A stretch of 64,000 nucleotides of DNA from the NCBI RefSeq assembly GCF_003063475.1, contig NZ_NESP01000001.1, forward strand, positions 1,674,001 through 1,738,000, written 5' to 3'. Each line of letters begins with the position of its first letter. Position 1 is the first letter of the stretch. Below the pieces are notes generated by a model that was not told where the DNA came from, did no database searches, and saw only the letters and a list, made by a program, of their open reading frames with translations. A program made the translations under genes and the position numbers. Positions 52,639 through 61,781 of the stretch are shown in pieces. The DNA is from Limnohabitans curvus. Lineage in GTDB: Bacteria; Pseudomonadota; Gammaproteobacteria; Burkholderiales; Burkholderiaceae_C.

Positions 52639-53836
52639 CGCACGCAAACGCAGCCATGTGCTGCGCCGCATCCATGTGCTGTGCCAAACCCATGGGGGCC
52701 AATAAAACCAAGGCTTGCAATACCCCCAGTGCCATGCACGCCCATGAATACGCGCGTGCCGCGTGTGTTTGAAAAGGCCTGTGGCTAAACGCCGCAGACA
52801 AGCACGCACTGCCTTGCCACAGCACCAGCGGCGCAATGTAGGCCCACACGCCGTGCCAGCGCGGATCTAACCACTCTTGGTACAGCGCCACGGCGCACGA
52901 CAAGCCCAACACAATGACACAGGCGAATGCGCCCAGGCCTAACCACCACGGGGTGCCGCTGGCCGTGTGAGGGCTGTTTGGGCGGTGGCCCTGCGCCAAA
53001 GCCACTTGCGCCCAAGCCATGTGCACCACCGCAGGTAAGAAGCCCAGCACGCGCAGCAGGGCGCTCATCCAGCCCGTTTCTTCAGCGCCATACAAACGTT
53101 GCCACACCACGATGATGGCGGTGGCTAACAGGGCGTCGACCAAGGTGTGCGCCATGCGCAGCGTGGCGCTGCGCGGGTCTGATTGCTGGGCGTTGGTGGC
53201 TTGCGTAACGTCGGGTGTTGAGGTTGCAGCGTCAGCGGATGGGGTGCTATCAACATGCACGTCCCGCACATCACGAGCGCGCAAGGCAGGCACCAGCCAT
53301 GCAGCACCCAAGGCATAGCCCAGCAGCGCAGACAGCACCAAGGTTGGCCCACCCCACCCCACGGATGCGCCCAACAGCGCCGCCGTGAGCGCGGTAGTCG
53401 CCGCTGTTAGCGGTGGCAGCACACGCACCGCCGCTTGCTGCCAAGCCGACCCCATGCGCAGAGTGAGGCTTTGCGCCAACATCCAACCCATTTGGCAAAA
53501 CGCCAGCAGCAGTGCCCACAGCAAGGCGGGCCACATGGCGAGCTGGCTAAACCACACGGCCAATGCCGCCACCGGCAGCAAGCCCAAGCCACGCAAAGCA
53601 CTGGCGCGCCAAGCGTGTTGGGCCGCGATGTGCGCGGGCAAATGTTGGTTGGCCAGCATGCCCAATGGCGATTGGGCCAAAGCGAGGGTCATCCAAAAAA
53701 AGCCGATCTGGCTGATGACCGAAAACTCACCCACTTCTTGCGGTGTGAACAAGCGCAGCATGAGCAGCGCAAACGCCACTTGCGTAGCAAACGCCACGGC
53801 GCTGGACAGCGCCACCACGCGGCTGGTGCTGCTCAT
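52586..53836 (-). CDS. Second flippase-like polysaccharide membrane protein
   Basis: This protein of about 416 residues has 11-12 hydrophobic segments and the Wzx-like start RVVALSSAVAFATQVAFALLMLRLFTPQEVGEFSVISQ, followed by a long polar loop in the middle (about 205-240, DVHVDSTPSADAATSTPDVT). The ATG ending at 53836 is used; the longer frame overlaps the upstream glycosyltransferase. It overlaps rmlC by 53 bases tail to tail. It is probably the export protein of the - strand polysaccharide cluster. Confidence 0.75.
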   Translation of the reverse strand: MSSTSRVVALSSAVAFATQVAFALLMLRLFTPQEVGEFSVISQIGFFWMTLALAQSPLGMLANQHLPAHIAAQHAWRASALRGLGLLPVAALAVWFSQLAMWPALLWALLLAFCQMGWMLAQSLTLRMGSAWQQAAVRVLPPLTAATTALTAALLGASVGWGGPTLVLSALLGYALGAAWLVPALRARDVRDVHVDSTPSADAATSTPDVTQATNAQQSDPRSATLRMAHTLVDALLATAIIVVWQRLYGAEETGWMSALLRVLGFLPAVVHMAWAQVALAQGHRPNSPHTASGTPWWLGLGAFACVIVLGLSCAVALYQEWLDPRWHGVWAYIAPLVLWQGSACLSAAFSHRPFQTHAARAYSWACMALGVLQALVLLAPMGLAQHMDAAQHMAAFACVSSLGLLGLTVWMARLR

Positions 53837-53856
53837 GTTCAAGCGCTTGAACCCGC

Positions 53857-54927
53857 TCAACGGGAACCACCCAGTACGCCTGTTGCGTTTATTGGCCACG
53901 AGGGTTTGGGCGCTTCGGGCACGATGTGCAAATGCTTCCAAATGGCCAGCTTGCCCAACAGCTTGTGCCAGGCGAGCTCACGCACATCGGGCACCACATA
54001 TGGGTAGGCGTCTAGCGCTTCGCCAAAGCTGTGTTGCCAGCTGTTGGGGTCGTCGCGTAGCAAGTGCAGGTTGCCTTGGTAGTGCGCCGCAAAGTAGCGC
54101 ACCCAGGCGTAGTCGTTGCTCACCACGGGCAGGCCTACGGCGCAGTACTCCAGCAGTTTGGTGGAGGTTTGTTGGTTGTAGGGCTCGATGTTGCTAACCA
54201 GGTTCAAGCCAAAGCGTGCACGGCGCAATTGGTGCGGCACATCGGCATGCGGCACACGGCCTGTGCAGGTCACGCTGGCGGGTAGCTGTGCGCGCAGCGC
54301 ATCGGGCACATCGCCTACAAGTAGCAAAGTGCGGCCAGCATCGTGAATGCTTTGTAGCAGTGGCACAAAGGGCAGCAAGCGGTTCATCTCACCCAAGTAG
54401 ACCAAGTCAAATTCGTTGGGCGGTGTGCGTGCGGGGGCATCCAAAAAAGCCTGCGCCACGCCCATGTCGCGCAGGGCGTAGGGCACGCCGTCGTCAAAGC
54501 CCATGCGCTCACGCACCCAGCCGTTTTGGAACAAACGGTAGTCAGGCTTGGGTTGTGTCCAGTGTTTGACAAAGTCTTTCAGCCAAGCGTAGGGCGGGGC
54601 TGAGGTGGAGGCGTATTCGTGGATGTGGAATGCGTTTTTCAAGCGACGCGCCTCAGCACTGGGCACGCGCCCACACATCCACCACACCACCTGCGCGTTG
54701 AGCGGCACAGTGGCCCCCGTGTCGTGCACCAAAGCTTGGTGGCCGTGCGAGGTGATGAAGTCGACGTACGCATCAATCTCGGGCAGGTAGGCTGGGCCGC
54801 TGCGCACGAAGTGGATGCAGATGGTGGGTTTGGTAGTAGGCGAGGTTGCCTTGTGAATAACGGCATTTTGGAAAAATGCTTCGGTTAATTCGGGCGCGTC
54901 ATCAGGGGCGATCCATGTGTCGGTCAT
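53857..54927 (-). CDS. Glycosyltransferase (GT4-like)
   Basis: The 356-residue protein has a GT-B donor domain with FDLVYLGEMNRLLPFVPLLQSI, TLLLVGDVPDALRAQL and IEPYNQQTSTKLLEYCAVGLPVVSNDYAWVRYF, the E-x7-E-like motif region. The N-terminal part carries ICIHFVRSGPAYLPEIDAYVDFI. It lies 20 bases before the flippase-like gene on the same strand. Donor and acceptor are unknown. Confidence 0.8.
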   Translation of the reverse strand: MTDTWIAPDDAPELTEAFFQNAVIHKATSPTTKPTICIHFVRSGPAYLPEIDAYVDFITSHGHQALVHDTGATVPLNAQVVWWMCGRVPSAEARRLKNAFHIHEYASTSAPPYAWLKDFVKHWTQPKPDYRLFQNGWVRERMGFDDGVPYALRDMGVAQAFLDAPARTPPNEFDLVYLGEMNRLLPFVPLLQSIHDAGRTLLLVGDVPDALRAQLPASVTCTGRVPHADVPHQLRRARFGLNLVSNIEPYNQQTSTKLLEYCAVGLPVVSNDYAWVRYFAAHYQGNLHLLRDDPNSWQHSFGEALDAYPYVVPDVRELAWHKLLGKLAIWKHLHIVPEAPKPSWPINATGVLGGSR

Positions 54928-55049
54928 AAAAGTATTTGGCGATCGCTTATTTCACTTGTTGCATTTATTGCACTTATGAGTTTACAGTAGTGGCGAACCT
55001 ACGCAAATTATGAAACACAGTTAAACAGCCATCACTACAAGAGAGCACC

Positions 55050-55520
55050 ATGAGTACAACCATTGACAGGGACAGGCTTGTCCCACCCCCACTCAACGAT
55101 CGCGAAACAGAAATGGTAAGGATCGCAGAACGAATGATTATGGCTTGTCTAGACCACTCACGCGCGGCCACCATCACGATAGAGAGTGATGACGGTTCGA
55201 GTCCAAGTGTCCAAGTTCCTCCGCAAGTTTTGCGAGTTCTGGGCCAAACGTTAGGACTGATGGCCCGTCACCAACCCATCATGCTTGTGCCAGAAAAGCA
55301 GGAATTGAGCACGGTTGAGGCTGCCAATTATTTGAATGTTTCGCGGCCATTTCTTATCAAAGAAATCGAAGCGGGACGACTGGTGCATCGCATGGTTGGC
55401 ACGCATCGCCGTGTCAAGTTTTCAGACTTGATGGATTACGCGAAAGCCATGCGCGAGAAACAGCAAGAGGCTCTTGACAAGAAGGCTGCAAACGCACGCG
55501 AATTAGGTCTTGAATATTGA
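55050..55520 (+). CDS. Excisionase-family DNA-binding protein, antitoxin-like
   Basis: The 156-residue protein has a MerR/excisionase-type winged helix at about residues 88-135 (LSTVEAANYLNVSRPFLIKEIEAGRLVHRMVGTHRRVKFSDLMDYA) and a charged C-terminal helix. Proteins of this layout are encoded directly upstream of PIN-domain toxins, and that is so here: a PIN gene follows 12 bases later. GAGAG precedes the ATG. It is inserted between two - strand glycosyltransferase genes, opposite in direction to both. Confidence 0.85.
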   Translation: MSTTIDRDRLVPPPLNDRETEMVRIAERMIMACLDHSRAATITIESDDGSSPSVQVPPQVLRVLGQTLGLMARHQPIMLVPEKQELSTVEAANYLNVSRPFLIKEIEAGRLVHRMVGTHRRVKFSDLMDYAKAMREKQQEALDKKAANARELGLEY

Positions 55521-55532
55521 TAAGTAGCAACT

Positions 55533-55868
55533 ATGGCCGGAAACAACCGTTACACCGCATTGTTAGATGCAAACGTTCTTTACTCGGTTGCCATTTCCGA
55601 TGCCTTGATGGAAGTCGCTGCTACTGGCATATATGCGGCAAAGTGGTCTAGGCAGGTTGACGAAGAGTGGGTAAGAAATCTTGCTAAAAATAAAGGCAGA
55701 CCTGAAATCGACTTCCATACAAGACGCGACTTAATGCATGACGTATGCCCAGATTGGGAAGTTCCAGAAGAAGCTTGGATGCTCATTGAGCCAAGCCTTC
55801 AGCTGCCAGATGTGAACGATCGGCATGTTTTAGCAGCGGCCATTGCTGGACATGCAGACTCTATCTAG
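55533..55868 (+). pseudogene. PIN-domain toxin, C-terminally truncated
   Basis: The 111-residue product starts with a PIN domain: the first acidic residue is D12 in TALLDANVLYS, the second E44/E45 in VDEEWVRNL, and the third D96 in LPDVNDRHVLAAAIAGHADSI. Related PIN toxins of this type, as I recall them, are about 190 residues and continue after GHADAI with a VTFNLKDFP strand carrying the fourth acidic residue. Here a TAG comes immediately after that Ile, and no frame downstream restores the motif. The toxin is probably inactive, cut by a deletion or by recombination next to the glycosyltransferase gene that ends 10 bases later. Confidence 0.75.
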
Positions 55869-55878
55869 TTTTAGATTT

Positions 55879-56913
55879 CTATCGGTGCATTTGGGTGCGA
55901 AGCAACTCTTGCCAATTGCCAACAAACCCATCGATATGATGCCGCGCCACGATGCGGGCCATGTCGTCGCGTACTTGTTGTTGGGGCAGGCTCAGCACGG
56001 TCATCACAGCCTCAGCCAACGATACGGGTGCGTCGCCTCGGGCTAGTAAATAGGGTGCATCCAGGTCGTACAGCTCGCGCATGGCGGGGATGGGTAGTGA
56101 CACGCAGGGCACACCGCAGGCGAGTGACTCTAGCGCCGTCATGGGGCAGCCCTCGTAGCGGGAGGTGAGTAGCGTCATTTGCCACGGCTTGTACAGGCTC
56201 GCGCCGCTGGGGTGTTTGCCCAAGAAGTGCACACGGCCTTGGTACATCAAGTCCATACCGTCGTGAATCATCTTGCGGTGCATGGGGCCTTCGCCCACGA
56301 TGCCCAGCTGCGCTTCTTCGGGCAAATAGCGCAGGGTGTCTAGCAGCAGGTGTGGGCGTTTTTCGGCGGACAAGCGGCCTACGTAGCCCAGTAGCAAGGG
56401 CGGGATGCCCTCGCCGCCATGGCCTGCGTGCACATGGATGGCTTGGCCTTCGGGCATGGGTGCAATGCCGTTGGGTACCACGGTGCAGCGTTGTTGTTTA
56501 CCCAGCTTGATGAAGCTGAGTAGCGAGTTTTGGGTGGTGCGCGACACGCACACAAACTGGTTGACTTGTTTGTAGAGCAGCTTGAGCCAAAGTTTTTTGA
56601 CAGCGGAGGCGCTGGCTTCGTGCAGCACATCCATCAACGGGCCATGCACCCAACTGACCAACGGTTTGCCGGTGATGGCTTTCAGCGCAGCGCCGCAATA
56701 CGTGGGGCCAAAGTTGTGCGTGGCGACGATGACATCGTGTTGCTTGGCGGCGCTCACCAGCGTGGGCCACTGCGTTTGCTGCCACGGCAGCGCGGTGATT
56801 TGCCAGCCTTGCGCGCGGAGCGCATCTGCCAAGGTGCGCGTCATGGTGTGCACGCCGCCCCAGGTGGGCTCTTCTAGCAACAAGATGCGGCGTGCGTGAG
56901 AGGCGGTGGTCAT
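55879..56913 (-). CDS. GT4 family glycosyltransferase
   Basis: The 344-residue GT-B enzyme begins RRILLLEEPTWGGVHTMTRTLADALRAQGW and has PLVSWVHGPLMDVLHEA, LLGYVGRLSAEKRPHLLLDTL, QLGIVGEGPMHRKM and LLTSRYEGCPMTALESLACGVPCVSLP, the retaining GT4 motif. It lies 33 bases downstream of the fused transferase gene on the same strand. It ends 10 bases from the truncated PIN gene. Confidence 0.88.
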   Translation of the reverse strand: MTTASHARRILLLEEPTWGGVHTMTRTLADALRAQGWQITALPWQQTQWPTLVSAAKQHDVIVATHNFGPTYCGAALKAITGKPLVSWVHGPLMDVLHEASASAVKKLWLKLLYKQVNQFVCVSRTTQNSLLSFIKLGKQQRCTVVPNGIAPMPEGQAIHVHAGHGGEGIPPLLLGYVGRLSAEKRPHLLLDTLRYLPEEAQLGIVGEGPMHRKMIHDGMDLMYQGRVHFLGKHPSGASLYKPWQMTLLTSRYEGCPMTALESLACGVPCVSLPIPAMRELYDLDAPYLLARGDAPVSLAEAVMTVLSLPQQQVRDDMARIVARHHIDGFVGNWQELLRTQMHR

Positions 56914-56946
56914 GTTGGGCGCGTATGGAGAACAGCTTGGCGTTAT

Positions 56947-59739
56947 TTAGCGTGCGCCAAAACCCGTGCACACGGTCTTGACGGTTTTGGCGGCAATGAG
57001 CAAATCGAGCGCGAGCGAATAGTGCGCCACGTAATACAAGTCGTAGCTGAGTTTGATGCGCGTGGTGTCGGCGCTGTCGGCGTAGCCTTGTTGCACTTGC
57101 GCCCAGCCGGTGAGGCCAGGCCGCACGAGGTGGCGATAGGGGTAGCTGGGAATGGTGGCTGCAAAGTCGCGCACAAAAGCGGTTTGCTCGGGGCGTGGGC
57201 CAATGAGGCTCATGTGGCCCATGAGCACATTGAAGAGCTGCGGCAGTTCGTCTAAACGGCTGCGGCGCAACACGCGGCCCATGCGGGTGATGCGCGGGTC
57301 ATCGGCTTGCGCAAAGTGCACGCCGGGGGCTTGCAAGCCGTGCACCATGCTGCGGAATTTCCACAGCGTGAACACTTGGCCATCGCGGCCCACGCGGGGC
57401 TGCGAATAAAGCGCGGGGCCTTTGGAATCAAAACGCACAGCCAGTGCCACGCCTGCGGCGAGTGGCAACCACAGGGGCGCGAGTGCAATGACGGTGGCCA
57501 CATCCAACAAACGTTTGGCGCGGTCATAGCTCGGGTCGTTGTCGATTTCCCACAGCGAGTCAGCGGCAGTGGGCAGCATCTTGCGGCCGCTGGTCAGTTC
57601 TGCTACGGCTTCGACGCTGTACAGGCGCAGGTGTTGCATCTTGAGTTCGCCCAACAAACGCGTGCGCTCGTCGCTGCTGCGCACATGGCGGTCCAGCACC
57701 ACGCCGTCGCAGGCGGGCAGGGGCGTGTCGCTGTTGGGGGCCCATGCGATGAGCTGCACGGCTTGTGGGTCTAGCGTGTTGGGGTTGAGGCATGCGGCCA
57801 GTTGGGCTGGCACGTTGGCGTCGAGGTGCACCAAGCGCAAAGCGCGGTGCTTGACATGGCGGCGATAGCCCCACCACAGCCACAGCGTGGTGGCGGCATA
57901 GGCCCACACCACTGCGGCGCGTGAATACGGCTGTTGCAACAGCGCAAAACCGAGTGGTGTAAACACAAACGGCGCGGTGGTGGACACCCACAACACACCG
58001 CTGCGCTCGGCCACGGGCAGGTGCGAGGCACGCATCAGCAAATGCGTGGCCACGGCATAGGGCAGCACGCACCACCACAGCGTTTCGCCAAACTGGTAGG
58101 TCATGAGGCCCGCGTCTTCCAACAGCTGTGCCGCCATGAAGCTAGGCACCAACATCCACACGCCCCACAAGGCCCAGCGTTGCAGGGCATCACGGCGGCG
58201 CACCGAGGCAGACACCAAACCTGCGCTGTTGTGCGTGCGGGTGGCTGCGTCAGCGGTGAGTTGTGTGGCTGTTGTGGTTTCTTGCGTGCATTGGCGATAC
58301 ACCTCCAACACGCGCTCGGCCATGGGCTCGGCGGCAAAGCAGTCTTCAAATTTTTGTTGCGCTGCACGGCCCAAGCGCTTGCACATGTGCGGGTCACGCA
58401 CGAGTTGCAAAAGTTTCTCGGCCACAGCCTCAGGCGTGTTGGCCACCAAGATGCCGTCTTGGTAGGCGTTGATTTGCTCGCGAATGCCAGGCAGGCTGCT
58501 GGCCAGCACGCACAGGCCCGCACGCATGGCTTCGAGCACGGTGATGGGCATGCCTTCGTGGTCGGACAGCAGTACAAACACCTGGTGTTGTGCGAGTAGT
58601 TCGCTCACATGGCTCACGTCGCCTGCCCAGGTGATGTTTTTGAGGTTCAGCGCTTTGGCTTGTGCGCGCAGCTGTGCCTGCAGCGGGCCATCGCCTGCCA
58701 GTGTGACGGGCAGCTCGTGGCCCAAGACGTTGCGCACTTTGGCCAAGGCTTGCAGCAGCAGGTCGTGGCGTTTGGGGCTTTTCATGCGCGCCACCATGAT
58801 GAGGCGCGGCAAGGTGGATGGGGGGTGTGCGGGGGCCGCGTTTGTGTCGGCGGTGTCGTCTTGCGTCTTGGTTTCAGGCGCAGGTAAACGTGCAATGCCG
58901 TTGGCAATGATGTGCACGCGCTCAGGCGCAATGGCCAAGTCAAAGGCCAGCTCACGTTCGTATTTGGACACACAAATCATCTGCGTGGTCCAGCGTGCCA
59001 GCAAACGTTCGGCCAAGGCCGATGCGGTGCGGCGCACCAGCGGCACTTCGGGTTTGAAGCCAAAGCCGTGCACGGTGTACACCGCCGGCACCCCTGAAGA
59101 ATGCGCGGGCACATGTGCGCGTTTGGCCGCGATGCGGGCCACCACGCCGCCAATGGCGCTGTGGCCATGCACGAGGTCGGGCTTGTGGGTGTTGATCAGT
59201 TCGGTCAGCTGTTGCAGCGCAGGCCAAAGCTTGAGCGGGTTGAGCGACTCCACCATGTCGGGCATGGGGCACACGGTGATGCCCATCGCGCTGAGTTCGC
59301 GGCCCAGCACCGATTCGTCCACCGGCCCGCCAATCACCACCGTGAATTGCACGCGTGTTTGCAACGCTTGGCACAAGTCCCGCACGTGCGATTGCGCGCC
59401 ACCGGCTTCGCCTTTGGTGATGACGAGCATCACATGCGGCATTTGCGCTGCAACTTGCGAGGCGGCCATGTCTAGGTTGGCCCATGGGCTGTTGCGGCGG
59501 CGTTGGGGTTCGACCAGGCCAGCCAAATGCAGCGTGGTTTCGACATGCACGCCTGGGTCGACCACTGGCTCAGGCGTTGGCGCTTGAGCTGCATCGTTTG
59601 ATGTGTCTGGTGCGGGCTCTGCCACCTTGCGCTTGGCGCGAGGTTTTTTAGGTGCCGCCGCAGCCGGCAATGTCGCAGGTTCGTAGGCGGGCGGGAAGTC
59701 GTCAAACAGGGACAGCGTGCCGTCGTCTTGGTTTTTCAT
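56947..59739 (-). CDS. Fusion of GT4 glycosyltransferase and WcaJ/WbaP-type initiating phosphoglycosyl transferase
   Basis: This 930-residue protein has three parts. Residues 1-95 are low-complexity and basic/Pro-rich. About 100-485 is a GT4 glycosyltransferase (VMLVITKGEAGGAQSHVRDL, YTVHGFGFKPE, LIMVARMKSPKRHDLLL, SDHEGMPITVLEAMRAG). About 520-930 is a complete large phosphoglycosyl transferase with four membrane helices (520-625), a linker domain and the catalytic part (KRLLDVATVIALAPLWLPL, WKFRSMVHG, RSRLDELPQ with D830/E831, LIGPRPEQ, RPGLTGWAQVQQGYADS). One chain could therefore load the first sugar on undecaprenyl phosphate and add the next. It overlaps galE by 4 bases. Confidence 0.9.
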   Translation of the reverse strand: MKNQDDGTLSLFDDFPPAYEPATLPAAAAPKKPRAKRKVAEPAPDTSNDAAQAPTPEPVVDPGVHVETTLHLAGLVEPQRRRNSPWANLDMAASQVAAQMPHVMLVITKGEAGGAQSHVRDLCQALQTRVQFTVVIGGPVDESVLGRELSAMGITVCPMPDMVESLNPLKLWPALQQLTELINTHKPDLVHGHSAIGGVVARIAAKRAHVPAHSSGVPAVYTVHGFGFKPEVPLVRRTASALAERLLARWTTQMICVSKYERELAFDLAIAPERVHIIANGIARLPAPETKTQDDTADTNAAPAHPPSTLPRLIMVARMKSPKRHDLLLQALAKVRNVLGHELPVTLAGDGPLQAQLRAQAKALNLKNITWAGDVSHVSELLAQHQVFVLLSDHEGMPITVLEAMRAGLCVLASSLPGIREQINAYQDGILVANTPEAVAEKLLQLVRDPHMCKRLGRAAQQKFEDCFAAEPMAERVLEVYRQCTQETTTATQLTADAATRTHNSAGLVSASVRRRDALQRWALWGVWMLVPSFMAAQLLEDAGLMTYQFGETLWWCVLPYAVATHLLMRASHLPVAERSGVLWVSTTAPFVFTPLGFALLQQPYSRAAVVWAYAATTLWLWWGYRRHVKHRALRLVHLDANVPAQLAACLNPNTLDPQAVQLIAWAPNSDTPLPACDGVVLDRHVRSSDERTRLLGELKMQHLRLYSVEAVAELTSGRKMLPTAADSLWEIDNDPSYDRAKRLLDVATVIALAPLWLPLAAGVALAVRFDSKGPALYSQPRVGRDGQVFTLWKFRSMVHGLQAPGVHFAQADDPRITRMGRVLRRSRLDELPQLFNVLMGHMSLIGPRPEQTAFVRDFAATIPSYPYRHLVRPGLTGWAQVQQGYADSADTTRIKLSYDLYYVAHYSLALDLLIAAKTVKTVCTGFGAR

Positions 59740-60758
59740 AAGGGGGTGTCAAAACCTTGTGGGTTCATGGACTGCCAGCGCCATGCGTCGGCGCACATGC
59801 GATCTAGGTCAAGCAAGGTTTCCCAATTGAGCAAGGCTTTGGCTTGGCGTGGGTCGGCCAAGCACTGAGCCACATCGCCGGGACGGCGGGGCACCACTTG
59901 GTGGGGAATGGGCACGCCGTTGACGCGGGCAAAGGTGTCCACCATGTCTTGCACGCTCACGCCACGGCCTGTGCCGAGGTTGACGGTTAAGAGTTTGGGC
60001 TCGTTCAAGGCACGCAGGGCGGCCAAATGACCCGCAGCCAAATCGCTCACATGCAGGTAGTCGCGCACGCCGGTGCCATCGGGTGTGTCGTAGTCGTTGC
60101 CAAAAATTTGCAAATGCGCACGCTGGCCCAAGGCCACTTGCGTGATGTAAGGCATAAGGTTGTTGGGGATGCCGTTGGGCGCTTCGCCCAGCAAGCCGCT
60201 TTCGTGCGCGCCCACGGGGTTGAAGTAGCGCAGGATGGCGATGCGCCAGCGCGGGTCAGCGGCGTGCAGTTCGCGCAGCGCGTCTTCGCACATGAGCTTG
60301 GTGCGGCCATAGGGGTTGGTGGCGGTGAGGGCGGCGGTCTCGGGAATGGGCACGCTGACTGGGTCGCCATACACGGTGGCCGACGAGCTAAACACGATGC
60401 GGCGCACGTTGGCGCGGTCCATGGCTTGCAGCAGGTTGAGGGTGCCGCTGACGTTGTTCTCGAGGTAGCGCAGGGGTTGTGCCACCGACTCGCCCACGGC
60501 CTTGAGGCCCGCAAAGTGGATGACGCCTGCAAATTGGTAGCGCGCAAACAACGTATCTAAAGCTGCGCTGTCGCGGATGTCAGCCTGTACAAATTCGATC
60601 GGGCTGGCGTTGAGGCGGGCCAAGCGGTCCAGCACTTTGGCGCTGGAATTGCACAAATTGTCCAAAATGACCACGGGCTGGCCCGCCTCAGCGAGGGCGA
60701 CCACGGTGTGCGAGCCAATGAAGCCAGTTCCGCCGGTAATCAAAATGGGATGTGTCAT
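59736..60758 (-). CDS. galE: UDP-glucose 4-epimerase
   Basis: The 340-residue SDR interconverts UDP-glucose and UDP-galactose. It has ILITGGTGFIGSHTVVALAEAGQPVVILDNLCNSS, HFAGLKAVGESVAQPLRYLENNVSGT, FSSSATVYGDP and NPYGRTKLMCEDAL, with ILRYFNPVGAHESGLLGEAPNGIPNNLMPYI, all typical of GalE. It is the first gene of the - strand polysaccharide cluster and overlaps the fused transferase gene (ATGA). Confidence 0.95.
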   Translation of the reverse strand: MTHPILITGGTGFIGSHTVVALAEAGQPVVILDNLCNSSAKVLDRLARLNASPIEFVQADIRDSAALDTLFARYQFAGVIHFAGLKAVGESVAQPLRYLENNVSGTLNLLQAMDRANVRRIVFSSSATVYGDPVSVPIPETAALTATNPYGRTKLMCEDALRELHAADPRWRIAILRYFNPVGAHESGLLGEAPNGIPNNLMPYITQVALGQRAHLQIFGNDYDTPDGTGVRDYLHVSDLAAGHLAALRALNEPKLLTVNLGTGRGVSVQDMVDTFARVNGVPIPHQVVPRRPGDVAQCLADPRQAKALLNWETLLDLDRMCADAWRWQSMNPQGFDTPL

Positions 60759-60893
60759 GTCAGCAATTCTTAGAAGTTTTGTGATTATCCCCTGCAGGCA
60801 TGCGGTCTCAGCCCTAAAATAAATGCAGCTTGTGGGCGGGCACAGTTAGCACGCTCAGAAGCTGTTTTCTATCTTCTTACCTTTAGTACTTTC

Positions 60894-61748
60894 ATGAAAC
60901 GCACACATTCCTCTCACGCTGCAGCGCACGCAGGCGCTGAATCTTGCATTGCCCTCATCGACGCCCGTTTTTTGGCGTGGTTGCAAGGCCAAACCGACAC
61001 CGCACAAGACCACGTGCGCCCACAGCTGCACCAGTTGCTCAGCAACGCCATGGCCCACAACGGCTTGGAGCTGAACCTGCGCCGCATTTATTGGTACAGC
61101 GACACCCCCGATGACCAAGCGATTGGCGGCCAAGTCAGCCGTGCCGTGCTGTCGCACAGCCAAGACGGCGGTTTGTCGATGTTGCGCACCTTGGGCGCAG
61201 ACCTGAAACGTTTGGCCGAACGCGGCGCATGCGAGCACCTGTTGGTGGGCAGCGACGACGAGCGATTGATCAGCCTGATTGACGAAGCCCAGTTGCACGG
61301 TGTGTCTGTGCATTTGCTGGCTGACGAAGCCTCACGCAACATGACGCAGCTCAACCGCGAAGACCCAGGTTGGGCGCGTTTGCTGTCGCAAGCCGACCAA
61401 CGCGTGGTGTTGGGCGCACAAGCCATGCGCGAAGGCGGTTCACGCCACGCCAGCTCGATGCACGCTGTGCCACAAATTGACCCCGAGCAGTTGCGCGAGC
61501 AGCTCAACACCGTCATCAACACCTGGTGGGCCGATGAGCCCGAAGACCTGCGTGAAGAGCTGCGCGAAGAGCTGCAAAACACACGTGGTATTCCACAAGA
61601 GGTGGACCGCCAGTTGCTGTTGGGTGTGCGCCGCGTGTTGGAGCGTGCTTTGAGTTTCCAAGAGAAAAAACTGTTGCGCGAAATGGTGCGCGACCTGGTG
61701 CTTGGCCCACAAGCTGCACACGCTTCTGCGACAGACCACGCAGAGTAA
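60894..61748 (+). CDS. NYN-domain (PIN-like) protein of unknown role
   Basis: The 284-residue protein has the NYN-like start SCIALIDARFLAWLQGQ, RRIYWYSDTPDDQ, LLVGSDDERLISLIDEAQLHGVSVHLL (acidic cluster) and a helical C-terminal region rich in Glu/Arg. NYN domains are metal-dependent RNases related to PIN and limkain-type domains. Its neighbours argB and slmA are conserved housekeeping genes, which favours a core RNA-processing role over a toxin. The ribosome-binding site is weak. Confidence 0.7.
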   Translation: MKRTHSSHAAAHAGAESCIALIDARFLAWLQGQTDTAQDHVRPQLHQLLSNAMAHNGLELNLRRIYWYSDTPDDQAIGGQVSRAVLSHSQDGGLSMLRTLGADLKRLAERGACEHLLVGSDDERLISLIDEAQLHGVSVHLLADEASRNMTQLNREDPGWARLLSQADQRVVLGAQAMREGGSRHASSMHAVPQIDPEQLREQLNTVINTWWADEPEDLREELREELQNTRGIPQEVDRQLLLGVRRVLERALSFQEKKLLREMVRDLVLGPQAAHASATDHAE

Positions 61749-61781
61749 ACAACGCTTAGTAAACACACGGAGTTGCACCCC

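Noticed and set aside
58469..59587. 372-codon + strand open frame
   Set aside because: It is the antisense shadow of the GT4 part of the fused transferase; the Ser/Arg-rich translation is not protein-like.
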